Below, in pieces: positions 31,888 through 44,056 of a DNA stretch of 64,000 bases. Position 1 is the first letter of the stretch, and every line of letters starts with the position of its first letter. A model generated the notes under the pieces. That model searched no databases. It saw nothing but the letters and a program-made list of their open reading frames with translations, and was not told where the DNA came from. Where the stretch lies: positions 45,074,222 to 45,138,221 of the forward strand of contig CM019823.1 of assembly GCA_009763385.1 (NCBI GenBank), written 5' to 3'. Both the position numbers and the translations under genes were made by a program. The DNA comes from Coix lacryma-jobi var. lacryma-jobi. Lineage: Eukaryota > Streptophyta > Magnoliopsida > Poales > Poaceae.

Positions 31888-34800
31888 TTAACGCTAGTAC
31901 ACGGCCTATTTCTACCCCATCGTCCCCCTCCCGGCGCTCGGTTCGCCCCAAGGACGGAAGCCTCGCGCGCTGAAAACGCATGGGGCATCTTGGGCACCCC
32001 GCTAGCTATCCGCGACTATGGCCAAACCCGCGCGGACGCGATGGCCTCCTCCGTTTTCGGCCGATTTTTCCGTTAACGCTAGGAAACGACCTATTTCTAC
32101 CCCATCGTCCCCCTCCCGGCGCCCGGTTCACCCCACAGACGGAAGCCTCGCGCGCTGGAAACGCATGCGGCGTCTTGGGCACCCCGCTAGCTATCCAGGA
32201 CTATGGCCAAACCCGCGCGGACGCGCAGGCATCCTTCGTTTTCGGCCGATTTTTCCGTTAACGCTAGTACACGGCCTATTTCTACCCCATCGTCCCCCTC
32301 CCGGCGCCCGGTTCGCCCCAAGGACGGAAGCCTCGCGCGCTGGAAACGCATGGGGCGTCTTGGGCACCCCGCTAGCTATCCGCGACTGTGGCCAAACTCG
32401 CGTGGACGCGTCGGCCTCCCCCGTTTTCGGCCGATTTTTCCGTTAACGCTAGTACACGGCCTATTTCAACCCCATCGTCCCCATCCCGGCGACCGGTTCG
32501 CCCCATGGATGGAAGCCTCGCGCGCTGGAAACGCATGGAGTGTCTTGGGCACCCAGCTAGCTATCCGCTACTGTGGCCAAACCCGCGCAGACGCGCCGGC
32601 CTCCTCCGTTTTCGGCCGATTTTTCCATTAACGTTAGTACACGGCCTATTTCTACCCCATCGTCCCCCTCCCGGCGCCCGGTTCGCCTCAAGGACGGAAG
32701 CCTCGCGCGCTGGAAATGCATGGGGCGTCTTGGGCACCCCGCTCGCTATCCGTGACTGTGGCCAAACCCGCGCGGACTCGCCGGCCTCCTCCGTTTTCGG
32801 CCGATTTTTCCGTTAACGCTAGTACACGGCCTATTTCTACCCCATCGTCCCCTCCCGGCGCCCGGTTCGCCCCAAGGACGGAAGCCTCGCGCGCTGGAAA
32901 CGCATGGGGCGTCTTGGGCAGCCCGCTAGCTATCCGTGACTGTGGCCAAACCCGCGCGGACGCGCCGGCCTCCTCCGTTTTCAGCTGATTTTTCCGTTAA
33001 CGCTAGTACACGACATTTTTGAACCCCATCGTCCCCCTCCCGGCGCCCGGTTCGCCCCATGGACGGAAGCCTCGCGCGCTGGAAACACATGGGGCGTCTT
33101 GGGCACCCCACTAGCTATCCGCGACTGTGGCCAAACCCGCGCGGACGCGCCGGCCTCCTCCGTTTTCAGCCGATTTTTCCGTTAACGCTAGTACACGGCC
33201 TATTTCTACCCCATCGTCCCCCTCCCGGCGCCCGGTTCGCCCCAAGGACGGAAGCCTCGCGCGCTAGAAACGCATGGGGCGTCTTGGGCACCCCGCTAGC
33301 TATCCGCGACTGTGGCCAAACCCGTGCGGACGCGCCGGCCTCCTCTGTTTTCGGCCGATTTTTCCGTTAACGATAGTACACGACCTATTTCTACCCCATC
33401 GTCCCCCTCTTGGCGCCCGGTTCACCCCAAGGACGGAAGCCTCGCGCGCTGGAAACGCATGGGGCGTCTTCGGCACCCCGCTAGCTATCCGCGACTGTGG
33501 ACAAACCCGCGCAGACGCGCCGGCCTCCTCCATTTTCGGCCGATTTTTCCGTTAACGCTAGTACACGGCCTATTTCTACCCCATCGTCCCCCTCCCGGCG
33601 CTCGGTTCGCCCCAAGGACGGAAGCCTCGCGCGCTGGAAACGCATGGGGCATCTTGGGCACCCCGCTAGCTATCCGCGACTATGGCCAAACCCGCGCGGA
33701 CGCGATGGCCTCCTCCGTTTTCGGCCGATTTTTCCGTTAACGCTAGGAAACGACCTATTTCTACCCCATCGCCCCCTCCCGGCGCCCGGTTCACCCCACG
33801 GACGGAAGCCTCGCGCACTGGAAACGCATGGGGCGTCTTGGGCACCCCGCTAGCTATCCGGGACTATGGCCAAACCCGCGCGGACGCGCAGGCATCCTTC
33901 GTTTTCGGCCGATTTTTCCGTTAACGCTAGTACACGGCCTATTTCTACCCCATCGTCCCCCTCCCGGCGCCCGGTTCGCCCCAAGGACGGAAGCCTCGCG
34001 CGCTGGAAACGCATGGGGCGTCTTGGCACCCCGCTAGCTATCCGCGACTGTGGCCAAACCCGCGTGGACGCGTCGGCCTCCCCCGTTTTCGGCCGATTTT
34101 TCCGTTAACGCTAGTACACGGCCTATTTCAACCCCATCGTCCCCATCCCGGCGACCGGTTCGCCCCATGGATGGAAGCCTCGCGCGCTGGAAACGCATGG
34201 GGTGTCTTGGGCACCCAGCTAGCTATCCGCTACTATGGCCAAACCCGCGCAGACGCGCCGGCCTCCTCCGTTTTCGGCCGATTTTTCCATTAACGTTAGT
34301 ACACGGCCTATTTCTACCCCATCGTCCCCCTCCCGGCGCCCGGTTCGCCTCAAAGACGGAAGCCTCGAGCGCTGGAAATGCATGGGGCGTCTTGGGCACC
34401 CCGCTCGCTATCCGTGACTGTGGCCAAACCCGCGCGGACTCGCCGGCCTCCTCCGTTTTCGGCCGATTTTTCCGTTAACGCTAGTACACGGCCTATTTCT
34501 ACCCCATCGTCCCCCTCCCGGCGCCCGGTTCGCCCCAAGGACGGAAGCCTCGCGCGCTGGAAACGCATGGGGCGTCTTGGGCAGCCCGCTAGCTATCCGT
34601 GACTGTGGCCAAACCCGCGCGGACGCGCCGGCCTCCTCCGTTTTCAGCCGATTTTTCCGTTAACGCTAGTACACGGCATTTTTGAACCCCATCGTCCCCC
34701 TCCCGGCGCCCGGTTCGCCCCAATGGACGAAGCCTCGCGCGCTGGAAACAGCATGGGGCGTCTTGGGCACCCCGCTAGCTATCCGCGACTGTGGCCAAAC

Positions 34801-37800
34801 CCGCGCGGACGCGCCGGCCTCCTCCGTTTTCAGGCCGATTTTTCCGTTAACGCTAGTACACGGCCTATTTCTACCCCATCGTCCCCCTCCCGGCGCCCGG
34901 TTCGCCCCAAGGACGGAAGCCTCGCGCGCTAGAAACGCATGGGGCGTCTTGGGCACCCCGCTAGCTATCCGCGACTGTGGCCAAACCCGCGCGGACGCGC
35001 CGGCCTCCTCCTGTTTTCGGCCGATTTTTCCGTTAACGCTAGTACACGACATATTTCTACCCCATCGTCCCCCTCTCGGCGCCCGGTTCACCCCAAGGAC
35101 GGAAGCCTCGCGCGCTGGAAACGCATGGGGCGTCTTGGGCACCCCGCTAGCTATCCGCGACTGAGGCCAATCCCGCGCGGACGCGCCGGCCTCCTCCGTT
35201 TTCGGCCGATTTTTCCGTTAACGCTAGTACACGGCCTATTTCTACCCCATCGTCCCCCTCCCGGCGCCCGGTTCGCCCCAAGGACGGAAGCCTCGCGCGC
35301 TGGAAATGCATGGGGCGTCTTGGGCACCTCGCTAGCTATCCGCGACTGTGGCCAAACCCGCGCGGACGCGCCAGGCCTCCTCCGTTTTCGGGCCGATTTT
35401 TCCGTTAACGCTAGTACACGGCCTATTTCTACCCCATCGTCCCCCTCCCGACGCCCGGTTCGCCCCAAGGACGGAAGCCTCGCGCGCTGGAAACGCATGG
35501 GGCGTCTTGGGCACCCCGCTAGCTATCCGTGACTGTGGCCAAACCCGCGCGGACGCACCGACCTCCTCCGTTTTTGGCCGATTTTTCCGTTAACGCTAGT
35601 ACACGGCCTATTTCTACCCCATCGTCCCCCTCCCGGCGCCCGGTTCGCCCCAAGGACGGAAGCCTCGCGCGCTGGAAACGCATGGGGCGTCTTGGGCACC
35701 CCGCTAGCTATCCGCGACTGTGGCCAAACCCGCGCGGACGCGCCGGCATCCTCCGTTTTCGGCCGATTTTTCCGTTAACGCTAGTACACGGCCTATTTCT
35801 ACCCCATCGTCCCCCTCCCGGCGCCCGGTTCGCCCCAAGGACGGAAGCCTCGCGCGCTGGAAACGCATGGGTGGTCTTGGGCACCCCGCTAGCTATCCGC
35901 GACTGTGGCCAAACCCGCGCGGACGCGCCGGCCTCCTCTGTTTTAGGCCGATTTTTCCGTTAACGCTAGTACACGGCCTATTTCTACCCCATCGTCCCAC
36001 TCTCGGCGCCCGGTTCGCCCCAAGGACGGAAGCCTCGCGCGCTGGAAATGCATGGGGCGTCTTCGGCACCCCGCTAGCTATCCGCGACTGTGGACAAACC
36101 CGCGCAGACGCGCCGGCCTCCTCCATTTTCGGCCGATTTTTCCGTTAACGCTAGTACACGGCCTATTTCTACCCCATCGTCCCCCTCCCGGCGCTCGGTT
36201 CGCCCCAAGGACGGAAGCCTCGCGCGCTGGAAACGCATGGGGCGTCTTGGGCACCCCGCTAGCTATCCGCGACTATGGCCAAACCCGCGCGGACGCGCCT
36301 GGCCTCCTCCGTTTTCGGCCGATTTTTCCGTTAACGCTAGTACACGGCCTATTTCTACCCCATCGTCCCCCTCCCGGTGCCCGGTTCGCCCCACGGACGG
36401 AAGCCTCGCGCGCTGGAAACGCATGGGGCGTCTTGGGCACCCCGCTAGCTATCCGGACTATGGCCAAACCCGCGCGGACGCGCCGGCCTCCTCTCGTTTT
36501 CGGCCGATTTTTCCGTTAACGCTAGTACACGGCCTATTTCTACCCCATCGTCCCCCTCCCGGCGCCTGGTTCGCCCCAAGGACGAAAGCCTCGCGCGCTG
36601 GAAACGCATGGGGCGTCTTGGGCACCCCGCTAGCTATCCGCGACTGTGGCCAAACCCGCGTGGACGCGTCGGCCTCCCCCGTTTTCGGCCGATTTTTCCG
36701 TTAATGCTAGTACACGGCCTATTTCAACCCCATCGTCCCCATCCCGGCGACCGGTTCGCCCCATGGATGGAAGCCTCGCGCGCTGGAAACGCATGGGGTG
36801 TCTTGGGCACCCAGCTAGCTATCCGCTACTGTGGCCAAACCCGCGTAGACGCGCCGGCCTCCTCCGTTTTCGGCCGATTTTTCCATTAACGTTAGTACAC
36901 GGCCTATTTCTACCCCATCGTCCCCCTCCCGGCGCCCGGTTCGCCACAAGGACGGAAGCCTCGCGCGCTGGAAATTCATGGGGCGTCTTGGGCACCCCGC
37001 TCGCTATCCGTGACTGTGGCCAAACCCGCGCGGACTCGCCGGCCTCCTCCGTTTTCGGCCGATTTTTCCGTTAACGCTAGTAACACGGCCTATTTCTACC
37101 CATCGTCCCCCTCCCGGCGCCCGGTTCGCCCCAAGGACGGAAGCCTCGCGCACTGGAAACGCAATGGGGCCGTCTTGGCAGGCCCGCTAGCTATCCGTGA
37201 CTGTGGCCAAACCCGCGCGGACGCGCCGGCCTTCTCCGTTTCAGCCGATTTTTCCGTTACGCTAGTACACGGCATTTTTGAACCCCATCGTCCCCCTCCC
37301 GGCGCCCGGTTCGCCCCATGGACGGAAGCCTCGCGCGCTGGAAACACATGGGGCGTCTTGGGCACCCCACTAGCTATCCGCGACTGTGGCCAAACCCGCG
37401 CGGGACGCACCGGCCTCCTCAGTTTTCAGCCGATTTTTTCCGTTAACGCTAGTACACGGCCTATTTCTACCCCATCGTCCCCCTCCCGGCGCCCGGTTCG
37501 CCCCAAGGACGGAAGCCTCGCGCGCTAGAAACGCATGGGGCGTCTTGGGCACCCCGCTAGCTATCCGCGACTGTGGCCAAACCCGCGCGGACGCGCCGGC
37601 CTCCTCTGTTTTCGGCCGATTTTTCCGTTAACGATAGTACACGACCTATTTCTACCCCATCGTCCCCCTCTCGGCGCCCGGTTCACCCCAAGGACGGAAG
37701 CCTCGCGCGCTGGAAACGCATGGGGCGTCTTGGGCACCCCGCTAGCTATCCGCGACTGTGGCCAATCTCGCGCGGACGCGCCGGCCTCCTCCGTTTTGGG

Positions 37801-40725
37801 CCGATTTTTCCGTTAACGCTAGTACACGGCCTATTTCTACCCCATCGTCCCCCTCCCGGCGCCTGGTTCGCCCCAAGGACGGAAGCCTCGCGCGCTGGAA
37901 ATGCATGGGGCGTCTTGGGCACCCCGCTAGCTATCCGCGACTGTGGCCAAACCCGCGCGAACGCGCCGGCCTCCTCCTGTTTCGGGCGATTTTTCCGTTA
38001 ACGATAGTACACGGTCTATTTCTACCCCATCGTCCCCCTCCCGGCGCCCGGTTCGCCCCAAGGACGGAAGCCTGGCGCGCTGGAAACACATGGGGCGTCT
38101 TGGGCACCCCGCTAGCTATCCGCGACTGTGGCCAAACCCGCGCGGACGCGCCGGCCTCCTCCGTTTTCGGCCGATTTTTCCGTTAACGCTAGTACACGGC
38201 CTATTTCTACCCCATCGTCCCCCTCCCGGCGCCCGGTTCGCCCCAAGGACGGAAGCCTCGCGCGCTGGAAACGCATGGGGCGTCTTGGGCACCCCGCTAG
38301 CTATCCGCGACTGTGGCCAACCCGCGCGGACGCGCCGGCCTCCTCCGTTTTCGGCCGATTTTTCCGTTAACGCTAGTACACGGCCTATTTCTACCCCATC
38401 GTCCCCCTCCCGGCGCCCGGTTCGCCCCAAGGACGGAAGCCTCGCGCGCTGGAAACGCATGGGGCGTCTTGGGCACCCCGCTAGCTATCCGCGACTGTGG
38501 CCAAACCCGCGCGGACGCGCCGGCCTCCTCCGTTTTCGGCCGATTTTTCCGTTAACGCTAGTACACGGCCTATTTCTACCCCATCGTCCCCCTCCCGGCG
38601 CCCGGTTCGCCCCAAGGACGGAAGCCTCGCGCGCTGGAAACGCATGGGGCGTCTTCGGGCACCCCGCTAGCTATCCGCGACTGTGGCCAAACCCGCGCGG
38701 ACGCGCCGGCCTCCTCCATTTTCGGCCGATTTTTCCGTTAACGCTAGTACACGGCCTATTTCTACCCCATCGTCCCCCTCCCGGCGCCCGGTTCGCCCCA
38801 AGGACGGAAGCCTCGCGCGCTGGAAACGCATGGGGCGTCTTGGGCACCCCGCTAGCTATCCGCGACTATGGCCAAACCCGCGCGGACGCGACGGCCTCCT
38901 CCGTTTTCGGCCGATTTTTCCGTTAACGCTAGGACACGGCCTATTTCTACCCCATCGTCCCCCTCCCGGCGCCCGGTTCGCCCCAAGGACGGAAGCCTCG
39001 CGCGCTGGAAACGCATGGGGCGTCTTGGGCACCCCGCTAGCTATCCGCGACTGTGGCCAAACCCGCGCGGACGCGCAGGCCTCCTCCGTTTTCGGCCGAT
39101 TTTTCCGTTAACGCTAGTACACGGCCTATTTCTACCCCATCGTCCCCCTCCCGGCGCCCGGTTCGCCCCAAGGACGGAAGCCTCGCGCGCTGGAAACGCA
39201 TGGGGCGTCTTGGGCACCCCGCTAGCTATCCGCGACTGTGGCCAAACCCGCGTGACGCGCCGGCCTCCTCCGTTTTCGGCCGATTTTTCCGTTAATGCTA
39301 GTACACGGCCTATTTCAACCCCATCGTCCCCCTCCCGGCGCCCGGTTCGCCCCAGGACGGAAGCCTCGCGCGCTGGAAACGCATGGGGGTCTTGGGCACC
39401 CCGCTAGCTATCCGCGACTGTGGCCAAACCGCGCGGACGCGCCGGCCTCCTCCGTTTTCGGCCGATTTTTCCGTTAACGTTAGTACACGGCCTATTTCTA
39501 CCCCATCGTCCCCCTCCCGGCGCCCGGTTCGCTCCAAAGACGGAAGCCTCGCGCGCTGGAAACGCATGGGGCGTCTTGGGCACCCCGCTAGCTATCCGCT
39601 GACTGTGGCCAAACCCGCGCGGACGCGCCGGCCTCCTCCGTTTTCGGCCGATTTTTCCGTTAACGCTAGTACACGGCCTATTTCTACCCCATCGTCCCCC
39701 TCCCGGCGCCCGGTTTCGCCCCAAGGACGGAAGCCTCGCGCACTGGAACGCATGGGGCGTCTTGGGCACCCCGCTAGCTATCCGTGACTGTGGCCAAACC
39801 CGCGCGGACGCGCCGGACCTCCTCCGTTTTCGGCCGATTTTTCCGTTAACGCTAGTACACGGCCTATTTCTACCCCCATCGTCCCCCTCCCGGCGCCCGG
39901 TTCGCCCCAATGACGGAAGCCTCGCGCGCTGGAAACACATGGGGCGTCTTGGGCACCCCGCTAGCTATCCGCGACTGTGGCCAAACCCGCGCGGACGCGC
40001 CGGCCTCCTCCGTTTTCGGCCGATTTTTCCGTTAACGCTAGTACACGGCCTATTTCTACCCCATCGTCCCCCTCCCGGCGCCCGGTTCGCCCCAAGGACG
40101 GAAGCCTCGCGCGCTGGAAACGCATGGGGCGTCTTGGGCACCCCGCTAGCTATCCGCGACTGTGGCCAAACCCGCGCGGACGCGCCGGCCTCCTCTATTT
40201 TCGGCCTGATTTTTCCGTTAACGATAGTACACGCCTATTTCTACCCCATCGTCCCCCTCGGCGCCGGTTCACCCCAAGGACGGAAGCCTCGCGCGCTGGA
40301 AACGCATGGGGCGTCTTGGGCACCCCGCTAGACTATCCGCGACTGTGGCCAACCCGCGCGGACGCCCGGCCTCCTCCGTTTTGGCCGATTTTTCCGTTAA
40401 CGCTAGTACACGGCCTATTTCTACCCCATCGTCCCCCTCCCGGCGCCGGTTCGCCCAAGGACGGAAGCCTCGCGCGCTGGAAAGCATGGGGCGTCTTGGG
40501 CACCCCGCTAGCTATCCGCGACTGTGGCCAAACCCGCGCGACGCGCCGGCCTCCCTGTTTCGGGCGATTTTTCCGTTAACGTAGTACACGGCTATTTCTA
40601 CCCCATCGTCCCCCTCCCGGCGCCCGTTCGCCCCAAGGACGGAAGCCTGCGCGCTGCGGAAACACATGGGCTCTTGGGACCCCGCTAGCTATCCGCGACT
40701 GTGCCAAACCCGCGCGAACGCGGCC
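31888..40725 (+). repeat. 185-bp GC-rich satellite array, about 48 monomers
   Basis: Head-to-tail monomers of about 185 bp. Landmarks per unit are GTTAACGCTAGTACACGG, CCCCATCGTCCCCCTCCC, CGGAAGCCTCGCGCGCTGG, CCCCGCTAGCTATCCGCGAC and CGGCCGATTTTTCCG. Monomers are mostly above about 90% alike by eye, with shared variants that repeat at 9-unit and 14-unit spacing. Units at about 38.1-39.2 kb are close to uniform; those after about 40.2 kb have many small deletions. The open frames of 80-327 codons here are a by-product of a stop-poor GC-rich repeat and are not genes. I do not recognise it among the grass centromeric or knob satellites I know. Confidence 0.95.
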
Positions 40726-43700
40726 TTCGAATCGTTCAAACCCAGCTGGGGATTCAGTACCACACGACATATGTAGAACTTAATCTTGCATACGTCAACC
40801 CTATCTATAGATCCTCCCATACAAGAACGGGTTCGCGCCACCCGAGAGTACAGTACACCTCGAACCCGACTATCTCATAGCCCCGAGGGTACACGCTACT
40901 CCCGCCATCTTTCCACTCCCAGTGCGCGATTAGCCGTTCTCAAGTATCGGAATGTCTATAGACGAGGCTTACCACCGCATGTGGGCTGTACTCAAAGGTC
41001 TCAATCACAGCAGGCCAACAACGATAAGGTCCTATGTTGAGTAACCTTACAACAAGACTCCATTCTTGATGTAAGTTACTATTGTTATCATGTTATCTCA
41101 AGATTCATGATTTCCATAACATAGCAACCATTTTTAAAAGCACCTACTTTTATGAAGTAGTGAAGCATAACTAAGCATACTAAGCATTTTCATAAAGCGG
41201 TTATCAAGGTTAAGTATTGGAATCATCAAGGTTGGTAATGCATCAAATAGGGTTCACTCAACTCCTATTCACTTAATGCATCATATTTACTCAAGTGATA
41301 TAAATAACTTTATGAAAATACAAGGATAGGTTTAATGTCCGGGGCTTGCCTTGTTGATTAGCGAAGTCCGGAGACTCAGAAAAACCAGAAGGATCCAAAC
41401 TCTCAGAAGAAACCCACTGTGGATCCGGTTCTTCCGAAACGAGATCTACACGTAGAAGTGCATATGCATGATAAATGAGATGCTTATGATATGATAAAGA
41501 CATGTTGTTGAATAACAATAACCATACATAACTATCTAGAGTACAACTTTCCATCGCGGTAAAGTTGCAAAGCAACAAAACCACTTTAGCTATTAAACTT
41601 CATATTATTACTAAGCAACTTTATCATCTCTATTAAGCAAGGTTAGGTAACTAACAAGCAACAAAAGGTCGTTAGCATAAAGGAATCCATAACCAGGGAG
41701 CAAATCATGCTAGTTTTCCACTGGTTGTCAAACAATTCCAAAAATCACACAAACCTAAAGTGATTAACTATTTCTTTTTATTTTATAAGCCATTTTAATT
41801 AGCCCTTTATTTATACACAAATCATACTTATTCAAACAGAGCTGAAATTAATCATGAAGGTGGATATTAGTAACACAAACTCACATGTCAAATTTCATGA
41901 TTTTTAGATAAATACAGAAGGCTACATAAATCAACAAAGTTCCATTTATTAATTAAAGTGCAGATTTAATTGTCAAAGTAAAAGTGCTCCAAACACAAGT
42001 TTCATAATTTTTATATTAGCACAGACATGTTATTATCTTACATGTCAAATTTCATAATTAACAGAGCTATAGATTAATTATAGCAAAAATAACAAATCTA
42101 GCTACTGTGCATAAAGCCAAAAAAAGAAAAACCTAAATCTAGCCCAAACTGGGCTTTCGGCCCACTCCGGCTCGGCCCAGTGCCCGCGAAAACAGGCCCG
42201 GCCTGGTTCCCGCCCGCGCGCCTCGGCGCTTTTGCAGAAAAGCCCTTCAACTTAAACGAAACTAACCCGCAGTCCACAGCGCTATTCACCTGAGTCTGGG
42301 ACTTTGCAACCAACACCCTGGAAAGACTCATCTTTACAACTGCTAGGTCCCCGATCACGGCCGGCGCGCACGGCGGCGCACCGAGCGGCGGCGAGCCTTA
42401 CGCCGGCCAACTCCGGCCAGTAGAGACCTAACGGGCGCGAGCATCAGCACCGGCGAGTCACCCGCGGCCGATAGAGCCTCTAACCCTAAACTCTACCGCT
42501 CCGGTGAGGTCTGGCCACGCACGGCGGCGGACCGAGCCACGACGGAGCTGTTCCGGCGAACCTAGGTCGGTAGCAGTAGAACGGAGGGGCTAGGAAGATC
42601 CAGTAGCTCACCCTGATGCTGGCTGTGTAGATGGTTCGAACGGAGGATGAACGGAGAGGAGAAGTCCACGGAGCAGTGGCTAGCGGCGGCGAGCTCCGGT
42701 GAAGAAGAAGTTGTTCCGGCGAGTCCTGAGCACCAAAAGGAAAACCACCGAGCCGATGAGCAACCTGGGGTCAAGGCGAAACAGAAACACAAGACAGGGA
42801 GAGTAGAGGAGTGCCCGGTTGGGCTGACCACGGTGAGGTCGAGCTCGGCGGCGATTTCGCCCGGCGGAAAGAAAAACGGCGAGCTCAAGCTCTCTGAGGC
42901 AGTAGAGGTCGAATGGATGGCTTCTAGAGATGCGCAAGAAGGTAAAGGAGTTATATCTGCGGTCAATTTGGATGAGAAAGCTTGAGTACGGTGAATTTGA
43001 GGATTGGGGTCAGAAGGTTCCCGTCGGTGCTTTGGTGGCAACTCGACGACGGCGAGCTCAGGAGAGGGTGCCACGACGCGAGGGAGAGCGCCAGCAGCAG
43101 CTCAACCTTGCCACGGAGACGTGCACGAGCGCGTTCGAGAGAGAACGGTGTCCATCGCGCTGGCTTGGGCGATCAAACGTCGGCTGTCCACCGCCATGAA
43201 CAGGGAAAGAAACTTATCTCCCCCTTCTCCTTTATACCCTTTCGGAAAATTTGAAATTACATCAGATTTTTGAATATAAGTTGAAAATATGTTAAAATAT
43301 CAAATGCTCAGAATTTAAAACTGAACATCTTTTATTTTTGCAACATATGCAGAATATGCTTAATTTTGAATTAGAGTTTGCAAATCAAAAGGGGACAAAA
43401 AGGGCAGAAGGGTATTTTCACAATTACTTTTGATTTCATATGAAAACTTGGAAAACTTCATACATCAAAGTTGATCCTTATCAAAAATGGAGCAACTTTG
43501 CTTTTTGAAGCATAGCCAAATTCTTTTTAGATTTGAAATTATGTAAAAGGGATTAAAATAGGATTTTTGAATTAATTAAACTATTTAATTGGATTTCAAC
43601 CAAAATGGAATTATACCTCAATGGTGACTTGAAACATGTTCCAAAAACACCTTTGAGACATAATACCAAGATGTGATCCAAAATTTCATTACTATATAAG

Positions 43701-43917
43701 AAATTACCATATTACCCTTACATAGCATAAAAGCATTATACACAACAAAAGAAAACATAACTAGGGTTTCAAACTTAAGCACTCTTTACCACTAAGCACA
43801 AGCATAAAGAATAAACTTGTTTTTAGTGAATGCAAAATTGGGTTATCAACTCAAGTGAAATGCTAATGCATATGATGACATGTCAAGTTTTAGTTTGCTT
43901 AACACCAGAGTGTTACA
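40726..43917 (-). repeat. LTR4: 3' LTR of element 3, truncated at the satellite junction
   Basis: Starts mid-LTR at TTCGAATCG (equivalent to about 4070 in LTR1) right after a satellite unit and ends AGAGTGTTACA. It carries subfamily B markers (CATCGCGGTAAAGTTGC, TGTCCGGGGCTTGCC) and a TATA candidate ATATAAC at 42950-42956 on the minus strand. The GC-rich core is about 42150-43200. Confidence 0.85.
42950..42956 (-). promoter_or_regulatory. Candidate TATA box, LTR4
   Basis: ATATAAC on the minus strand, at the place corresponding to CTATAAG in LTR1 and LTR2, before the GC-rich leader. Confidence 0.35.
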
Positions 43918-43930
43918 GCTCCTTCCCCCT
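43918..43930 (-). other. Polypurine tract of element 3
   Basis: AGGGGGAAGGAGC on the minus strand next to LTR4, followed by the conserved hairpin at 43936-43954. Confidence 0.8.
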
Positions 43931-44056
43931 TAAAGAAATCTCGTCCCGAGATTTTACCTGTAGGCTAACTAATGGAAAAGGAAATGTGTCAGGCACTTCC
44001 ATAACTAACCTTTACATAAGGCAGGGGATAGGTCATCATATAACAGATCACAAAGA

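Noticed and set aside
31980..40584. Many overlapping open frames of 80-327 codons on both strands with recurring peptides
   Set aside because: They repeat every 185 bp (or across frames, as 185 is not a multiple of three) and come from stop-poor GC-rich satellite monomers; no domain, no independent start context.
31888..40725. CRISPR-like or rDNA spacer array
   Set aside because: Monomers are contiguous 185-bp units without unique spacers, the context is plant, and no rRNA gene flanks them.
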